A DNA stretch of 64,000 nt from Trueperaceae bacterium (GCA_002707365.1 PAMQ01000004.1:141003-205002); one strand, 5' to 3'. Shown: positions 17,659-27,546, counted from the stretch's first letter. A program made the numbers and translations. The notes: generated by a model from the sequence alone, not told the origin.

Positions 17659-18620
17659 TGGGAAGTATTTTAGGTAGCGTAAGAGTTGCTTGTGCGGAAG
17701 TTGCCCAAGGTGCACGATTCGTGAGAATAACTAGTGAACTTGATTCGTATGCTAAGGGACTTGGGTTGGTGAATTTGCCCAAGCCTTACTATGATTTACG
17801 GCATCACTACTATAGTTCTGATCCGGAGGCGTTGGCTGCATTTGTTATTACTCTTAACGCAATTAACTTTGGCTCTGGGTATTTCTCAAGTTTGATTTTA
17901 CGTCCAGGCCTTTCAGGGTATTTCACCATAGCAATGGGTTTGAAAGAGCACTTTGAAAATGAGGGTCCCTTGTCTGCTTGTGATTTGAGTTCCCTAGATG
18001 CTGAGGCGCTCTCGAAGATATTTAGACAGAATTTATGTAATCCAATCCGGAGTGAATTGTTAGCATTGTTTGCCCAGGCACTAAATGATCTTGGTTCCTA
18101 CTTAAATTTTGCTCATCAAGGGCAGTTCCTGAAGTTAGTGGAGGCTGCTAATCATTCTGCAGAGAATCTGATTAAATTTCTTATTAAGATGCCGTTATAC
18201 CGTGATGTGTTCTACCTGAGAGGTCTCGAGGTGCCATTTTACAAGCGTGCCCAGATTACAGTTTCTGACCTTGCGCTAGCCTTTAGTGGCCAAGGAGCAG
18301 GTGAATTCCATGATCTCGACGAGCTAACAATTTTTGCTGATAATTTGGTTCCACACGTGTTGTGGGTAGATAAGGTCCTAGAATACGATGACGATTTAGT
18401 CAGCCGGATTGTGCAGGGACGAGAGCTCAAATCAGGGTCGACGGAAGAGATTGAACTTCGGGCTGTAACTCTTCATGCGGTTGAGGAGATGACTGCAGTC
18501 CTCAAGAAAAATAGGATATTCATTACAGCCCGAAATCTAGATATCTTCTTATGGAATCGGGGGCAGGCCGAGTACTACAAACACGTTCCTAGCCATCGAA
18601 CCAGAACCACTTTTTATTAA
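17658..18620 (+). CDS. Queuosine salvage family protein (DUF2419, Qng1-like)
   Basis: The 320-residue protein matches the family that releases queuine from queuosine 5'-phosphate so the base can be reinserted into tRNA. The visible family features are an early HHYYSSDPEALAAFVITLNA INFGSGYF region, split here across two stretches. Later come LTIFADNLVPHVLW, STEEIELRAVTLHAVEEMT, ITARNLDIFLWNRGQ and a terminal HRTRTTFY. The ATG overlaps the stop of the upstream HAD gene. Typical Q-biosynthesis genes are absent from the window, so salvage from environmental Q or tRNA turnover is suggested. The family call is firm; the reaction is inferred from characterised relatives. Confidence 0.82.
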   Translation: MGSILGSVRVACAEVAQGARFVRITSELDSYAKGLGLVNLPKPYYDLRHHYYSSDPEALAAFVITLNAINFGSGYFSSLILRPGLSGYFTIAMGLKEHFENEGPLSACDLSSLDAEALSKIFRQNLCNPIRSELLALFAQALNDLGSYLNFAHQGQFLKLVEAANHSAENLIKFLIKMPLYRDVFYLRGLEVPFYKRAQITVSDLALAFSGQGAGEFHDLDELTIFADNLVPHVLWVDKVLEYDDDLVSRIVQGRELKSGSTEEIELRAVTLHAVEEMTAVLKKNRIFITARNLDIFLWNRGQAEYYKHVPSHRTRTTFY

Positions 18621-19556
18621 TTAGTTATTGTTTCGTTGTTTCCACTGCATCAATAAGTACCAACCCACGGCCATAAAGACTGTTATGGCTCCAATGACCT
18701 GCCAAGAATTGAATAATTTCTCATTGAGAATCAACCAACCTATAGCTAGTGTTACTACTAGTCGCCAGGGCATCAGGCTACTAACGGCTGGTGCTCCTAT
18801 GCGAGCAATGGCAGTTATGTTACTAATATTTGCTCCGATTGGAACCAATACTATGAATGCGAGAACCGCCAATATATCGATCGCGGGTAGTTGAAGCCAT
18901 GCCCCCCAATCTTCTTTGAGAAGAAAGCTGGTGACGAGAGCAGGTGGGGTAAGCATACTTCCCTGAAAAACCAGCATTTGGCTGGGACGGAGATTGTTCT
19001 GGGCGCCTCGACGAATAACCATCATATGAAGTGCAAATAAGACTCCTGTGCTGATTGCCAGACCAATACCGATACGGTCGTCAAGTCCCATGTTGAAATT
19101 AATGCTAGTTCGATTAATGTCGCTAGAGAGCATTAGAATGGCGCCAACAAAGGTAGCCAGAATCGCCCGCTTAGTATAGGGCGGTACGGCTTCCCTAAGC
19201 AGCAGCCAATTTAAGCCGACTACTATGAAAGGAGTCATGAGGACAAAAAGCTGTACGTTAATGGCTAGTGTGAAACGGGCAGCGAGGAGATTAGACGCAA
19301 CGCGCAGCACGTGAAGCACTCCTAGTGTCCAGAGTGTGGACGAGTTGAGAAAACTGAATCCATGGCGGGGGAGCATGAAAAATAGCATCGTCAATAAAAG
19401 TGGGGTACCTACGACTGTAAGGAATGACATGCTAGGTAGTCCCACCACATTCTGTAAGTATCGTGCTAATACTGGGGAGATTCCCCAGCAGGTGTGAGCT
19501 ATAAGTGCGACCATTAGCCAAGAAATGCCAAGTCTAGGTGTAGTACTTTGTTTCAC
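18621..19556 (-). CDS. EamA/DMT family transporter
   Basis: This protein has about 311 residues and ten hydrophobic helices in two repeated five-helix EamA units. Cues are ISWLMVALIAHTCWGISPVL at the start, and LRVASNLLAARFTLA and GWLILNEKLFNSWQVIGAIT near the unit ends. The family exports amino acids, nucleobases or other metabolites; the substrate is unknown. GTG at 19556 is chosen; a TTG at 19565 is possible. It converges with the queuosine-salvage gene with no space for a terminator. Confidence 0.83.
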   Translation of the reverse strand: MKQSTTPRLGISWLMVALIAHTCWGISPVLARYLQNVVGLPSMSFLTVVGTPLLLTMLFFMLPRHGFSFLNSSTLWTLGVLHVLRVASNLLAARFTLAINVQLFVLMTPFIVVGLNWLLLREAVPPYTKRAILATFVGAILMLSSDINRTSINFNMGLDDRIGIGLAISTGVLFALHMMVIRRGAQNNLRPSQMLVFQGSMLTPPALVTSFLLKEDWGAWLQLPAIDILAVLAFIVLVPIGANISNITAIARIGAPAVSSLMPWRLVVTLAIGWLILNEKLFNSWQVIGAITVFMAVGWYLLMQWKQRNNN

Positions 19557-19831
19557 GCAGCACAATTTCTGATTTGCAACAATACAATTTGCAAGGGCGC
19601 TTTATTCTCAGCCCACGGCCAAAAAGAATATGTTAGGAATTTGATCATCAGAACTCGATTTGGCCTTTCTGAGACATTTTATCGTAACGTTGGAATGTAT
19701 GGGTATCGGAAAACAGAAAGTTTCCTCCCAACAAAATTATAATCTGGTCGTGTTCGCGGTGTTATACAAATTGCCAGCTGTCATATCCGCTGCGTAATTT
19801 CTTCCCTCTCCCATTAAAAGCCCATACGCAG

Positions 19832-19837
19832 TATTCT
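19832..19837 (+). promoter_or_regulatory. -10 element of the CaiB-type gene, leaderless arrangement
   Basis: TATTCT is followed by six bases and the GTG start at 19844. No clear -35 box is present and there is no properly spaced ribosome-binding site. Confidence 0.4.
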
Positions 19838-19843
19838 AGGGTT

Positions 19844-21040
19844 GTGGATTCTAACCAAGGCATTCCGTTGTCCTTGCCTTTAGAAGGTATTCGCGTCGTC
19901 GAAATGACAGAGGCGCTAGCTGGACCCTACTGCTGCATGATGCTGGGAGATTTAGGTGCTGATGTCATCAAGGTTGAACGAAAAAAGATTGGTGATCAGA
20001 CAAGAACCTGGGGCCCTCCGTTTGTCGAAGGAGAAAGCGCGTATTTCCTGTCTGTAAATCGCAACAAGCGTAGCTTTGCGCTGGATATTAAAGACGAAGC
20101 TGATTTAAAAGTGCTTCACCAATTGATTGAAACGGCTGACGTGTTTGTGACCAATAACCCACGAATGGCGTCTCTAAAAAGGGCCAATCTTGACCCTACT
20201 ACTTTACGCAACCTTAACTCCAGGTTAATTTATGTCGCAATTAGTGGGTATGGCCATAGTGGTCCTAAGGCAAACCGTGGAGGTTATGACGTTATCGCCC
20301 AGGGTGAGGCAGGTTTAATGGCTCTTACTGGTGAAGCAGACGAAGGTCCTAAGCGGTTCCCCACTCCAATTGCTGATATTACGGCCGGGATTTACTCAGT
20401 TATGGGAGTCCTCACAGCTCTTTATGCAAGAGACAAGAGTAACGATGGTACTGGAAGAGGACAGTTTATTGACGTATCGCTCTTGGATGCCCAGATTACG
20501 TGGCTTGCGAATCTTGGGGCAAGCTATCTTATTGCAGGGAAGCGACCAGAAAAAATTGGTAATTTGCATCCCACCATTACGCCTTATCAACCGTTAAAAA
20601 CTAGTGATCGGCCGATCATGGTGGCGGTGGGTACCGAGCCACTATGGAGGCGTTTTTGTAAAGTACTCGACATAGAAACAAGCATTATGGAGGACCAACG
20701 TTTTGCAACAAACCCTTTAAGGAATAGTAACCGTAGTCAACTCATACCACTCCTTGAAGATATCCTAAAAACTCAGTGCGCTGATTACTGGATTGATGCA
20801 TTCGTGGAGGAACAGATTCCAGCTGGGCCGATTAATTTGCCAGAGCATATTTTGAATGATCCGCACCCATTGGCTCGTGGCATGGTTGTCGAATTAGAAC
20901 ATCCGCTTGTAGGTCTTGTTAGGACTATTGGAAATCCAATTAACCTAAGTGAAACCCCACCAACTTACCGTCGCTATCCGCCGCTACTCGGGGAACATAA
21001 CGAGGAGTTGATAGCTGAACTGTTAAATCTACCTGGTTAA
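19844..21040 (+). CDS. CaiB/BaiF family (type III) CoA-transferase
   Basis: The 398-residue protein begins LPLEGIRVVEMTEALAGPYC and continues CMMLGDLGADVIKVE, NRNKRSFALDIK, GYGHSGPKANRGGYDVI, the catalytic-region TPIADITAGIYSVMG (D178 as likely nucleophile), TGRGQFIDVSLLD and the late PLLGEHNEEL. These enzymes move CoA between carboxylic acids such as formate, succinate, carnitine or bile acids. Donor and acceptor cannot be read here. It appears to be monocistronic. Confidence 0.9.
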   Translation: MDSNQGIPLSLPLEGIRVVEMTEALAGPYCCMMLGDLGADVIKVERKKIGDQTRTWGPPFVEGESAYFLSVNRNKRSFALDIKDEADLKVLHQLIETADVFVTNNPRMASLKRANLDPTTLRNLNSRLIYVAISGYGHSGPKANRGGYDVIAQGEAGLMALTGEADEGPKRFPTPIADITAGIYSVMGVLTALYARDKSNDGTGRGQFIDVSLLDAQITWLANLGASYLIAGKRPEKIGNLHPTITPYQPLKTSDRPIMVAVGTEPLWRRFCKVLDIETSIMEDQRFATNPLRNSNRSQLIPLLEDILKTQCADYWIDAFVEEQIPAGPINLPEHILNDPHPLARGMVVELEHPLVGLVRTIGNPINLSETPPTYRRYPPLLGEHNEELIAELLNLPG

Positions 21041-21152
21041 CCAATATCTTAGGTTAATTAATTCTTAAAATGACAGTTATTTGTAGTTAACTGATTTTGC
21101 TAGCGCTTATACTCGTGTCTCACCCTTAATTCTGAATATTTAGCTTTTATTC

Positions 21153-21827
21153 CTAGCAGTAATCCATGACCAATATCCTGGTCTCTGTAGGTAGATTGTC
21201 CTTAGTAAGGGTGACGTTTGATTCGAAGGCGAAGTCTATTTGTTCATTAGGAAAAAGCGCAAGGAATGAATCAATCCATAGGCTATTACGTGGTTTATAT
21301 CTGAGTGTTCTGAAATGCATTGGAATGACGATTCGAGGCGCCGTGTCGTTTATCACCCGTTTAAGGTCGTCAAGTTCTATGGTTGGATGACCTCCTGCCA
21401 GGGCAAGCAAAATATCTGTATTTTCAAAGAACTCTAATTGACTTTTTGATAGAGCATTGCCGACATCCCCTAAGTGACCAATATTTATCCCGTCTACATT
21501 GAGTCGATACATGGCATTCTGATCAGGATCGTGGTATCGATGATTTAGTGCTTCCATAGCTTCGATAGCTTCGAACCGTATCCCTAACTCCGTTCGCTCA
21601 CGCCCATTCTGGGCAATTTCTAGGGCATTAATAATAGTGGGAGCTCCTGGTATTAGGTGTGCATTGCAATGAAAGGAGTCGGTGGCAGAAGAAATGACTA
21701 CCAGGTCAGCGGGCTCTGTGAAACTTTTATAGCCAGAGGTGTCAGGGTCATAGGGGTCAGTAACAATTGTTTTGCCATCCGAAGATTCAATCCGAAAACT
21801 GGCGTGGCCATACCAAGTTAACTGCAT
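21153..21827 (-). CDS. MBL-fold hydrolase-like protein with altered metal motif
   Basis: This 224-residue protein has the frame of the UlaG/COG2220 metallo-beta-lactamase family: LTWYGHASFRIES, IVTDPYDPDTSG, a later NIGHLGDVG and MHFRTLRYK near the end. The metal-binding HxHxDH that should follow the second strand reads ATDSFH, so only the last His remains; the later His and Asp are kept. It may bind one metal, use other ligands, or have lost hydrolase activity. The ribosome-binding site is GGGAGAA. No pathway is suggested by neighbours. Confidence 0.8.
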   Translation of the reverse strand: MQLTWYGHASFRIESSDGKTIVTDPYDPDTSGYKSFTEPADLVVISSATDSFHCNAHLIPGAPTIINALEIAQNGRERTELGIRFEAIEAMEALNHRYHDPDQNAMYRLNVDGINIGHLGDVGNALSKSQLEFFENTDILLALAGGHPTIELDDLKRVINDTAPRIVIPMHFRTLRYKPRNSLWIDSFLALFPNEQIDFAFESNVTLTKDNLPTETRILVMDYC

Positions 21828-21927
21828 TTTTCTCCCAATTCGTTTTGGACGTAGGCTGGCGAAATAAGTTCAAAGAACTTACTCGACCAAAACCTTGGTT
21901 GAATTATTTCCCGCCTATCGTAGGGCT

Positions 21928-23502
21928 TCAGAGCTTCTTGTAGGCGGGAAGAGTCAAGAAAGGCTCGAATTTGTCCGTAAGCACTAGTTGATCCAGAGTC
22001 TTGACTGCTTCTGGGTACTTTTGGACGCCCTTGGAAGTTAGTCGGGCGTACTCTTCATCACGTAAGCGCTTGTACATCTCCGTATTTACAGGACGACCGT
22101 CGTCTAATTTAGCTCCATGGCGGATCCATTGCCAAAGCTGTGCCCTAGAAATTTCTGCTGTAGCTGCATCCTCCATCAGATTGTAAATTGCGGCAGCTCC
22201 GTTTCCAGAGAACCAGGCATTCAGGTATTGTAGGCCCACATCGATGTTCATCCGTACACCGTCGTGAGTAACACTGCCTTCGAAATCTAGGTCTAGCAGG
22301 TCACTCCCACTAACGTTTAGGTCCTCACGCATGTTTCCTTTTTGGTTGGGCGAGGCTCCAAAGGTGGCGCCGAAGGCTTCCTCGGCTAGTGGCACGAGGT
22401 CAGGGTGAGCTACCCATGTTCCGTCGTATCCTTGATCAGCCTCTCGTTTCTTGTCTTCTCGGACTTTGGCCAGAGCTTTCTCATTGACCTCTGGATCACG
22501 GCGGCTTGGGATGAAGGCTGCCATTCCACCAATCGCGTGAGCACCCCGGCGGTGGCAGGTTTTGACCAGGAGTTCAGCATAGGCCCGCATAAATGGTACT
22601 CCCATGGTTACCTCAGCTCGGTCGGGCAACAACATATTTCCGCGTTGTGAGAATTTCTTGATTACACTAAAGATGTAATCCCAACGGCCTGCGTTGAGTC
22701 CGGCCATGTGATTGCGTAACTCGTAGAGTATTTCATCCATCTCGAAGGCGGCAAGGATTGTCTCAATTAAAACTGTAGCTCGAATAGTCCCACGGGGAAT
22801 CTCTAGAGCATCCTGAGTGAAATCGAAGACCTCGTTCCACAGTCGGGCTTCTAGGTGACTCTCTAGTTTGGGGAGGTAAAAATAAGGTCCACTGTCCCGG
22901 TCAAGTGCGGCCCGGGCGTTGTGGAACATGTGCAGCCCGAAGTCGAATAGGCTGGCTGAAACGGCATCGCCGTCAACAATGAGGTGTTTTTCTGGTAGGT
23001 GCCAACCGCGAGGTCGAACAACTAAGGTGGCGATGGTATCACCAAGTTCATAGATTCGGTCGCGGTCGTGATCCTCTAGGCGTATTGTTCGTCGAACAGC
23101 ATCACGGAGGTTAATTTGGCCTTCTACCACGTTAGACCAGGTGGGACTGGTAGCGTCCTCGAGGTCAGCCATAAATACCTTAGCACCTGAATTAAGAGCG
23201 TTTATCATCATTTTGCGATCTACCGGGCCGGTTATTTCAGCTCGACGATCATCCAAATCTTTAGGTGCCGGGCCTACTTTCCAATCGCCTTCACGGATGT
23301 TGGCTGTGCTAGTTAGAAAATCAGGATTTTCGCCTGCGTCAATGCGGGTCTGTCTTTCTACCCGATGTTGCAGTAGCTCGGTCCGCCTTTGGTTGAATTC
23401 TCGGTGAAGGCTTGCAACTAAGCTGAGAGCTTCAGGGGTAAGTATTTCCTCAAAACCCTTAATTGGGCCTTCGAGGCTTACTCCGTCAGGTAGATGCTTC
23501 AT
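21928..23502 (-). CDS. aceB: Malate synthase A
   Basis: Malate synthase condenses acetyl-CoA with glyoxylate in the glyoxylate shunt. The 524-residue product has the form-A layout: [65 protein letters not shown] and [20 protein letters not shown] containing the catalytic Asp. Length is typical (about 530). The ribosome-binding site AAGGGGA precedes the ATG. Isocitrate lyase is not in the window. The enzyme implies growth on acetate, fatty acids or other C2-yielding substrates. Confidence 0.96.
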   Translation of the reverse strand: MKHLPDGVSLEGPIKGFEEILTPEALSLVASLHREFNQRRTELLQHRVERQTRIDAGENPDFLTSTANIREGDWKVGPAPKDLDDRRAEITGPVDRKMMINALNSGAKVFMADLEDATSPTWSNVVEGQINLRDAVRRTIRLEDHDRDRIYELGDTIATLVVRPRGWHLPEKHLIVDGDAVSASLFDFGLHMFHNARAALDRDSGPYFYLPKLESHLEARLWNEVFDFTQDALEIPRGTIRATVLIETILAAFEMDEILYELRNHMAGLNAGRWDYIFSVIKKFSQRGNMLLPDRAEVTMGVPFMRAYAELLVKTCHRRGAHAIGGMAAFIPSRRDPEVNEKALAKVREDKKREADQGYDGTWVAHPDLVPLAEEAFGATFGASPNQKGNMREDLNVSGSDLLDLDFEGSVTHDGVRMNIDVGLQYLNAWFSGNGAAAIYNLMEDAATAEISRAQLWQWIRHGAKLDDGRPVNTEMYKRLRDEEYARLTSKGVQKYPEAVKTLDQLVLTDKFEPFLTLPAYKKL

Positions 23503-23701
23503 GGTTCCCCTTTCGATTAGCCCAAAGTGTGGGCACTGTGTCTAGTGAATCTATCATGTCTCTTCTGAAGGATTGATAACTAAATACCAGATTGAGCTTT
23601 AGAGATTACTGGAGTGGTTGATTTGCTGCCAACAACTACCACATGGTTCTATCTATCATCAGCAAGCGCTAAAAGAACGTCAAGAAAAGCAGTAGAATCC
23701 T

Positions 23702-24262
23702 TCATAAGTCTTCTGGTTTATTAATGTTTTTAAACAATCCGCCCAAAGCAAACGGTTGCGACGCAACATAGGTTGTATTGAGGTCAGCCATTAGTGCGTG
23801 AAGAGAAAACTGGTTTGTGCGGAGCCTAGTTTCTATTATTGGTAGAGCTGTGCGGTGATATAGAGCTGCTAATGGCTCTAGCCTGCCATTATCATGTTTT
23901 ATCACAACAGCTTGGCTATCCCCCTTTGCGTTGTAAAGAAAACGCCAGTAGGTTGTGTTTAGATTGGGTAGATCACAAGCAGCAACAGCTACCCAGGAGT
24001 GGTTTGCATAGGTTAGGGCGCTATGTAGACCAGACATTGGGCTTCCTGTCTTGATGAGGTCGGGATATATGGGAACATTTACGGAAGATATTGGTTGATT
24101 CGCTATTACGAAGCGTTCGTGCGCTTCTGTCAGACTTTGGAGGACATGGCAAAGGAGGGTTTGGCCCTGGTAGTTAGCCATAGCTTTATTACTTCCGAAA
24201 CGCTTTGAGCGGCCTCCTGCTAAGACTGCTCCGCTGAAAGGATCCTTGCTAACTTGTGCCAT
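23702..24262 (-). CDS. mobA: Molybdenum cofactor guanylyltransferase
   Basis: The 186-residue protein carries the nucleotidyltransferase signature VLAGGRSKRFGSNKA with Gly-rich GTP site and catalytic Lys. It also has YPDLIKTGSPMSGLHSALTY, a VAACDLPNL metal-binding Asp and late LEPLAALYHRTALP. MobA attaches GMP to molybdopterin to make the bis-MGD cofactor. On the minus strand TAAAAT sits six bases before the ATG with no Shine-Dalgarno sequence, suggesting a leaderless mRNA. No other Mo genes are near. Confidence 0.88.
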   Translation of the reverse strand: MAQVSKDPFSGAVLAGGRSKRFGSNKAMANYQGQTLLCHVLQSLTEAHERFVIANQPISSVNVPIYPDLIKTGSPMSGLHSALTYANHSWVAVAACDLPNLNTTYWRFLYNAKGDSQAVVIKHDNGRLEPLAALYHRTALPIIETRLRTNQFSLHALMADLNTTYVASQPFALGGLFKNINKPEDL

Positions 24263-24268
24263 GTCATG

Positions 24269-24274
24269 ATTTTA
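24269..24274 (-). promoter_or_regulatory. -10 element of mobA, leaderless arrangement
   Basis: TAAAAT on the minus strand is followed by six bases and the mobA ATG. The -35 region is not recognisable. Confidence 0.45.
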
Positions 24275-24320
24275 CTTTCTGCAGGGGCATAATAGTTGAG
24301 ACCTTTACTTTGGAGGGTTC

Positions 24321-25031
24321 ATGCATATAGCGCACGGGTGGGTTCGTTACCTTGGGGTCGCATTGTGGGCCGCAGGACTTGCTGTGTTTTGGATAAGAAT
24401 CCGGAGCTGGGAGGGGGGGATTGGCGCTCTTTTAGAGAGTTGGCTTTTAGCGGTGACGATTTCTCCATTAAGTGGTCTGTGGCTCTTTGTGATTTACCTT
24501 GTACGGCCAGTTCTATTTTTGCCGACAACTATTCTTACTGTTTGCTCTGGATACCTTTTTGGTCCATTTTGGGGATTCGTGTACTCTTTTATCGCTACAC
24601 TTACTTCCGCTTCGTTAGCTTATTTTTTCCCGAAGTTGTTGTCGATACGTATAGTCCCTCCTAGTGTGGGGTTTTTCCAAGGTCTTCGGGAAGCGGCGTT
24701 TGAGACGGTGCTCTGTGCTCGGTTGGTCGCGGTTCCCGGTGATTTTGTGAACTACGCTTCTGGGATTTTGCGAGTGCCGTTTACTGCATTTTTTGTTGCT
24801 ACTGCTATTGGGGGGCTACCCAGCTTGTTAGTTGCTGTATTAGCTGGAGCCTCAATTGAAGGAGATTTTAGGTTTGGAGGATTCAGGTTAAACATTTGGT
24901 ACATTTTGATTTCGTTAGTCCTGCTAGTAGGTAACCTCGTTGTTGCGAGGGAGATTCGAAGGCGCCAGAGGATCGGTTTGGGTAAGGGATGCGCAAAGCA
25001 AAAAAAAAGCGCTCAACCTGAGCGCGTATAA
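24321..25031 (+). CDS. TVP38/TMEM64 (VTT-domain) membrane protein
   Basis: The 236-residue protein has about six hydrophobic segments. The core resembles DedA-like VTT domains: LVRPVLFLPTTILTVCSGYL, FGPFWGFVYSFIATLTSASLA and, later, LVAVPGDFVNYASGILRVPF. These proteins are linked to lipid scrambling and envelope homeostasis. GGAGGG lies just before the ATG. The C-terminus is short and basic, and its coding sequence overlaps an A-tract plus hairpin that would end minus-strand transcription. Confidence 0.83.
   Translation: MHIAHGWVRYLGVALWAAGLAVFWIRIRSWEGGIGALLESWLLAVTISPLSGLWLFVIYLVRPVLFLPTTILTVCSGYLFGPFWGFVYSFIATLTSASLAYFFPKLLSIRIVPPSVGFFQGLREAAFETVLCARLVAVPGDFVNYASGILRVPFTAFFVATAIGGLPSLLVAVLAGASIEGDFRFGGFRLNIWYILISLVLLVGNLVVAREIRRRQRIGLGKGCAKQKKSAQPERV
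25000..25025 (-). terminator. Rho-independent terminator on the minus strand
   Basis: The stem GCGCTCA (25009-25015) and TGAGCGC (25019-25025) with a three-base loop is preceded on the plus strand by a run of A, which is a T-run on the minus strand. It therefore reads as a minus-strand terminator, although it lies inside the 3' end of a plus-strand gene. Confidence 0.55.
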
Positions 25032-25447
25032 AGGGCATAATACCGCGTTATGCATTATTCGTCAAGGGTTTGCATCTTGATTGCGTTTAAGGGGGTAAAA
25101 CCCTATCAAATGACCTCCTAAAGTAGTGTTTTAGGGTACTAAAGCTGGTTTTTCCAGCATTAATTAAGTCTATGCTTGCTTTGTTGATCTTATGTAACTT
25201 ACTTTAATTCCCTAGATCTTCGGTTTTTTGGAGATGTTTGATTTGGTTGTTTAGCGGTTATCTTTGCACGCTAAAATTCTTGTGTAGTTCGTAAGCTTAG
25301 CCACCTAAGTTACTCAATCGAGGTCGGGAATTACCTGGGTTAGTTAACGAAATGGGAGCGGATAACCCCATTGTTATTGATTGGCGCCCAAATTATTTTT
25401 CTACGCTACATAGGAAACCATTTCGCAACTAGGGAATGACAAAGAAA

Positions 25448-25468
25448 CTTGATAATGATAGACTCATA
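25448..25468 (+). promoter_or_regulatory. Candidate HAIR-like (HspR) operator upstream of dnaK
   Basis: CTTGATA, seven bases, ACTCATA resembles the HspR-binding inverted repeat CTTGAGT-N7-ACTCAAG, matching 10 of 14 positions with the exact spacer. It ends five bases before the -35 box of the dnaK promoter. HspR regulation of dnaK is known in Deinococcus and actinobacteria; binding here is inferred. Confidence 0.4.
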
Positions 25469-25472
25469 TCTG

Positions 25473-25501
25473 TTGACACCGTGAACGCCTCTCGGTATAA
25501 T
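25473..25501 (+). promoter_or_regulatory. Consensus sigma-70 promoter of dnaK-grpE-dnaJ
   Basis: TTGACA (25473-25478) and TATAAT (25496-25501) are perfect matches with a 17-base spacer. It is the strongest promoter in the window and implies high basal expression that a repressor would limit. Confidence 0.85.
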
Positions 25502-25591
25502 TGCGTCCGGTGAGAACTCTGCGCCTTGTCCTAGCAGGTTTCCTGACGAGGCATGTTCGGTCCACCCCATTAACGGTTAAGGAGTTTACGG

Positions 25592-27490
25592 ATGGCAAAG
25601 GCAATTGGAATAGATCTCGGTACTACAAACAGCGTCATTGCTGTGATGGAAGCTGGTGAACCAGCGGTCTTAGTGAATAGTGAAGGTAATCGCACCACCC
25701 CGTCAGTTGTTGCCTTTAAGGATGACCAGCGACTGGTTGGTCAGGTAGCTAAACGGCAGGGAGTGCTTAATCCTCAGGGCACCCTATTTGAGGTTAAGAG
25801 GTACATTGGTCGTACCTGGGGGGAAATTCAGGGTGAAGCGGAACGAGCTCCCTATGAGGTTGTCCAGGGCGACGATGATGGAGTACGTTTTGTAGTCGAG
25901 GGAGAGCAGTACACGCCTGAAGAAATTTCGGCGATGGTTCTACGAAAAATGGTGGACGATGCGAGCGCCTCATTAGGCGAGACGTTGACAAAAGCCGTGA
26001 TAACTGTCCCAGCCTATTTCAATAATTCCCAACGCGAAGCAACCCAAAATGCCGGTAAGATTGCTGGTTTAGAGGTTCTTCGTATCGTGAATGAACCTAC
26101 AGCCGCAGCTCTCGCTTACGGTTTGGACAAGAAGGGTAACGAAACTGTTCTAGTGTTCGATCTTGGGGGAGGGACTTTTGATGTTTCTATCCTCGAGGTA
26201 GGTGAAGGGGTTTTTGAAGTACGTTCCACCTCCGGAGATACACACCTTGGGGGTTCGGACTTCGATCATGCCATTGTTGACTGGCTCGCTGACGATTTTC
26301 AGCAGGAGTACGATGTTGATCTTCGTAAGGATAAGCAGGCTTTGCAGCGGCTTATTGAGGCTGCAGAGAAAGCCAAAATTGAGCTTTCTGGTCTTCCAGA
26401 AACCACCTTAAGCTTGCCTTTTATTGCTATGGATCCTGGCTCTAACGCGCCACTGTATCTTGAGAAGAAATTGACGCGTAGCACTTTTGAGGAGCTCATA
26501 TCTCCTCTACTTAAGCGTGTTCGCGAACCGGTGCAAGCTGCTCTTCGCGACGCTAAACTTTCCCAGGATGGGATTGATGAAGTGATCCTGGTGGGTGGTT
26601 CGACCCGCGTTCCGGCAGTTAAGCAACTTGTTACCGACATGCTTGGAAAGGAACCTAATCAGACGGTAAATCCTGATGAGGTCGTAGCTCTAGGCGCAGC
26701 TATCCAAGCGGGTGTACTGACCGGTGATGTAGATGACATTGTACTTCTCGATGTCACTCCTTTAAGCCTTGGAGTTGAGACAAAGGGGGCCGTGTTCACT
26801 CGTCTTATAGATAGGAACACTACCATCCCAGTTAAGAAGGGTCAGACGTTTACCACAGCTGAACATAATCAAACTGGTGTTGAAGTACACGTACTCCAGG
26901 GTGAGCGTGAAATGGCTGCTCACAACAAGTCATTGGGCCGATTTAAGCTTGAGGGCATTCCTCCCATGCCAGCAAGTACACCACAGATTGAGATTACGTA
27001 TGATATTGATGCTAACGGCATATTGAGCGTTACCGCTCAGGAGAAGTCAACCAACAAAGAGGCTTCAATAACTATTCAGAACACGACTACTCTTTCCGAG
27101 GATGAAGTCGATCGGATGGTCCAGGAAGCTGAAGTCAATGCTGATGCTGATAAGGAAGCACGAGAGCTCGCGGAGGCTCGTAATCAACTAGATGCTCTCC
27201 GACTTGAAGCGAAACGGGTGCTGGATGAGGCAGAAGGTGCACCTGATGAACTTACAGTTCCAGTACGTGAAATCATCGAGACGGCAGAAAAGGCAATTAA
27301 CGATTCTGATGTTACTAAGGATCGTTACGAAAAACTCACTGGTGAGTTAGGTCAGGCGCTTCAAGCCCTTCAACAGGCGACAACGGCAACCACTTCCGCA
27401 GAAGGGGAGGAGAACGCCGAAGATGACGTCAATAGCTCGAAAGATGATGACGAAGAGGTCATCGATGCTGATTTCAAACCGGCTGGGTAG
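25592..27490 (+). CDS. dnaK: Chaperone protein DnaK (Hsp70)
   Basis: DnaK binds exposed hydrophobic segments of unfolded proteins in an ATP-driven cycle with DnaJ and GrpE. The 632-residue protein has the ATPase signatures [17 protein letters not shown] (phosphate 1), [17 protein letters not shown] and [17 protein letters not shown]. The DVTPLSLG linker leads to the substrate-binding domain (about 385-500) and a helical lid. The C-terminus is acidic and ends DADFKPAG, close to the usual EEVxDADF tail. It is very similar to Deinococcus DnaK by eye. GGAGT lies before the ATG. Confidence 0.98.
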   Translation: MAKAIGIDLGTTNSVIAVMEAGEPAVLVNSEGNRTTPSVVAFKDDQRLVGQVAKRQGVLNPQGTLFEVKRYIGRTWGEIQGEAERAPYEVVQGDDDGVRFVVEGEQYTPEEISAMVLRKMVDDASASLGETLTKAVITVPAYFNNSQREATQNAGKIAGLEVLRIVNEPTAAALAYGLDKKGNETVLVFDLGGGTFDVSILEVGEGVFEVRSTSGDTHLGGSDFDHAIVDWLADDFQQEYDVDLRKDKQALQRLIEAAEKAKIELSGLPETTLSLPFIAMDPGSNAPLYLEKKLTRSTFEELISPLLKRVREPVQAALRDAKLSQDGIDEVILVGGSTRVPAVKQLVTDMLGKEPNQTVNPDEVVALGAAIQAGVLTGDVDDIVLLDVTPLSLGVETKGAVFTRLIDRNTTIPVKKGQTFTTAEHNQTGVEVHVLQGEREMAAHNKSLGRFKLEGIPPMPASTPQIEITYDIDANGILSVTAQEKSTNKEASITIQNTTTLSEDEVDRMVQEAEVNADADKEARELAEARNQLDALRLEAKRVLDEAEGAPDELTVPVREIIETAEKAINDSDVTKDRYEKLTGELGQALQALQQATTATTSAEGEENAEDDVNSSKDDDEEVIDADFKPAG

Positions 27491-27546
27491 GGGAGGTCGT
27501 AATATCCCGTACACAGTTACTTCCTATTCCCTAGCGACGGAGTCAC

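Larger units (their letters stand above)
25032..25591. other. Long intergenic region upstream of dnaK
   Basis: This 560-base region carries no gene. It contains a small dyad (GCATAA 25035-25040 and TTATGC 25048-25053), a candidate heat-shock operator and a consensus promoter near its right end, all within about 150 bases of dnaK, and a leader of about 85 bases. The middle part (25060-25440) shows nothing recognisable. No CIRCE element was found. Confidence 0.5.

Noticed and set aside
25032..25591. CIRCE (HrcA) element before dnaK
   Set aside because: TTAGCACTC-N9-GAGTGCTAA or a close variant was not found; a HAIR-like repeat fits better.
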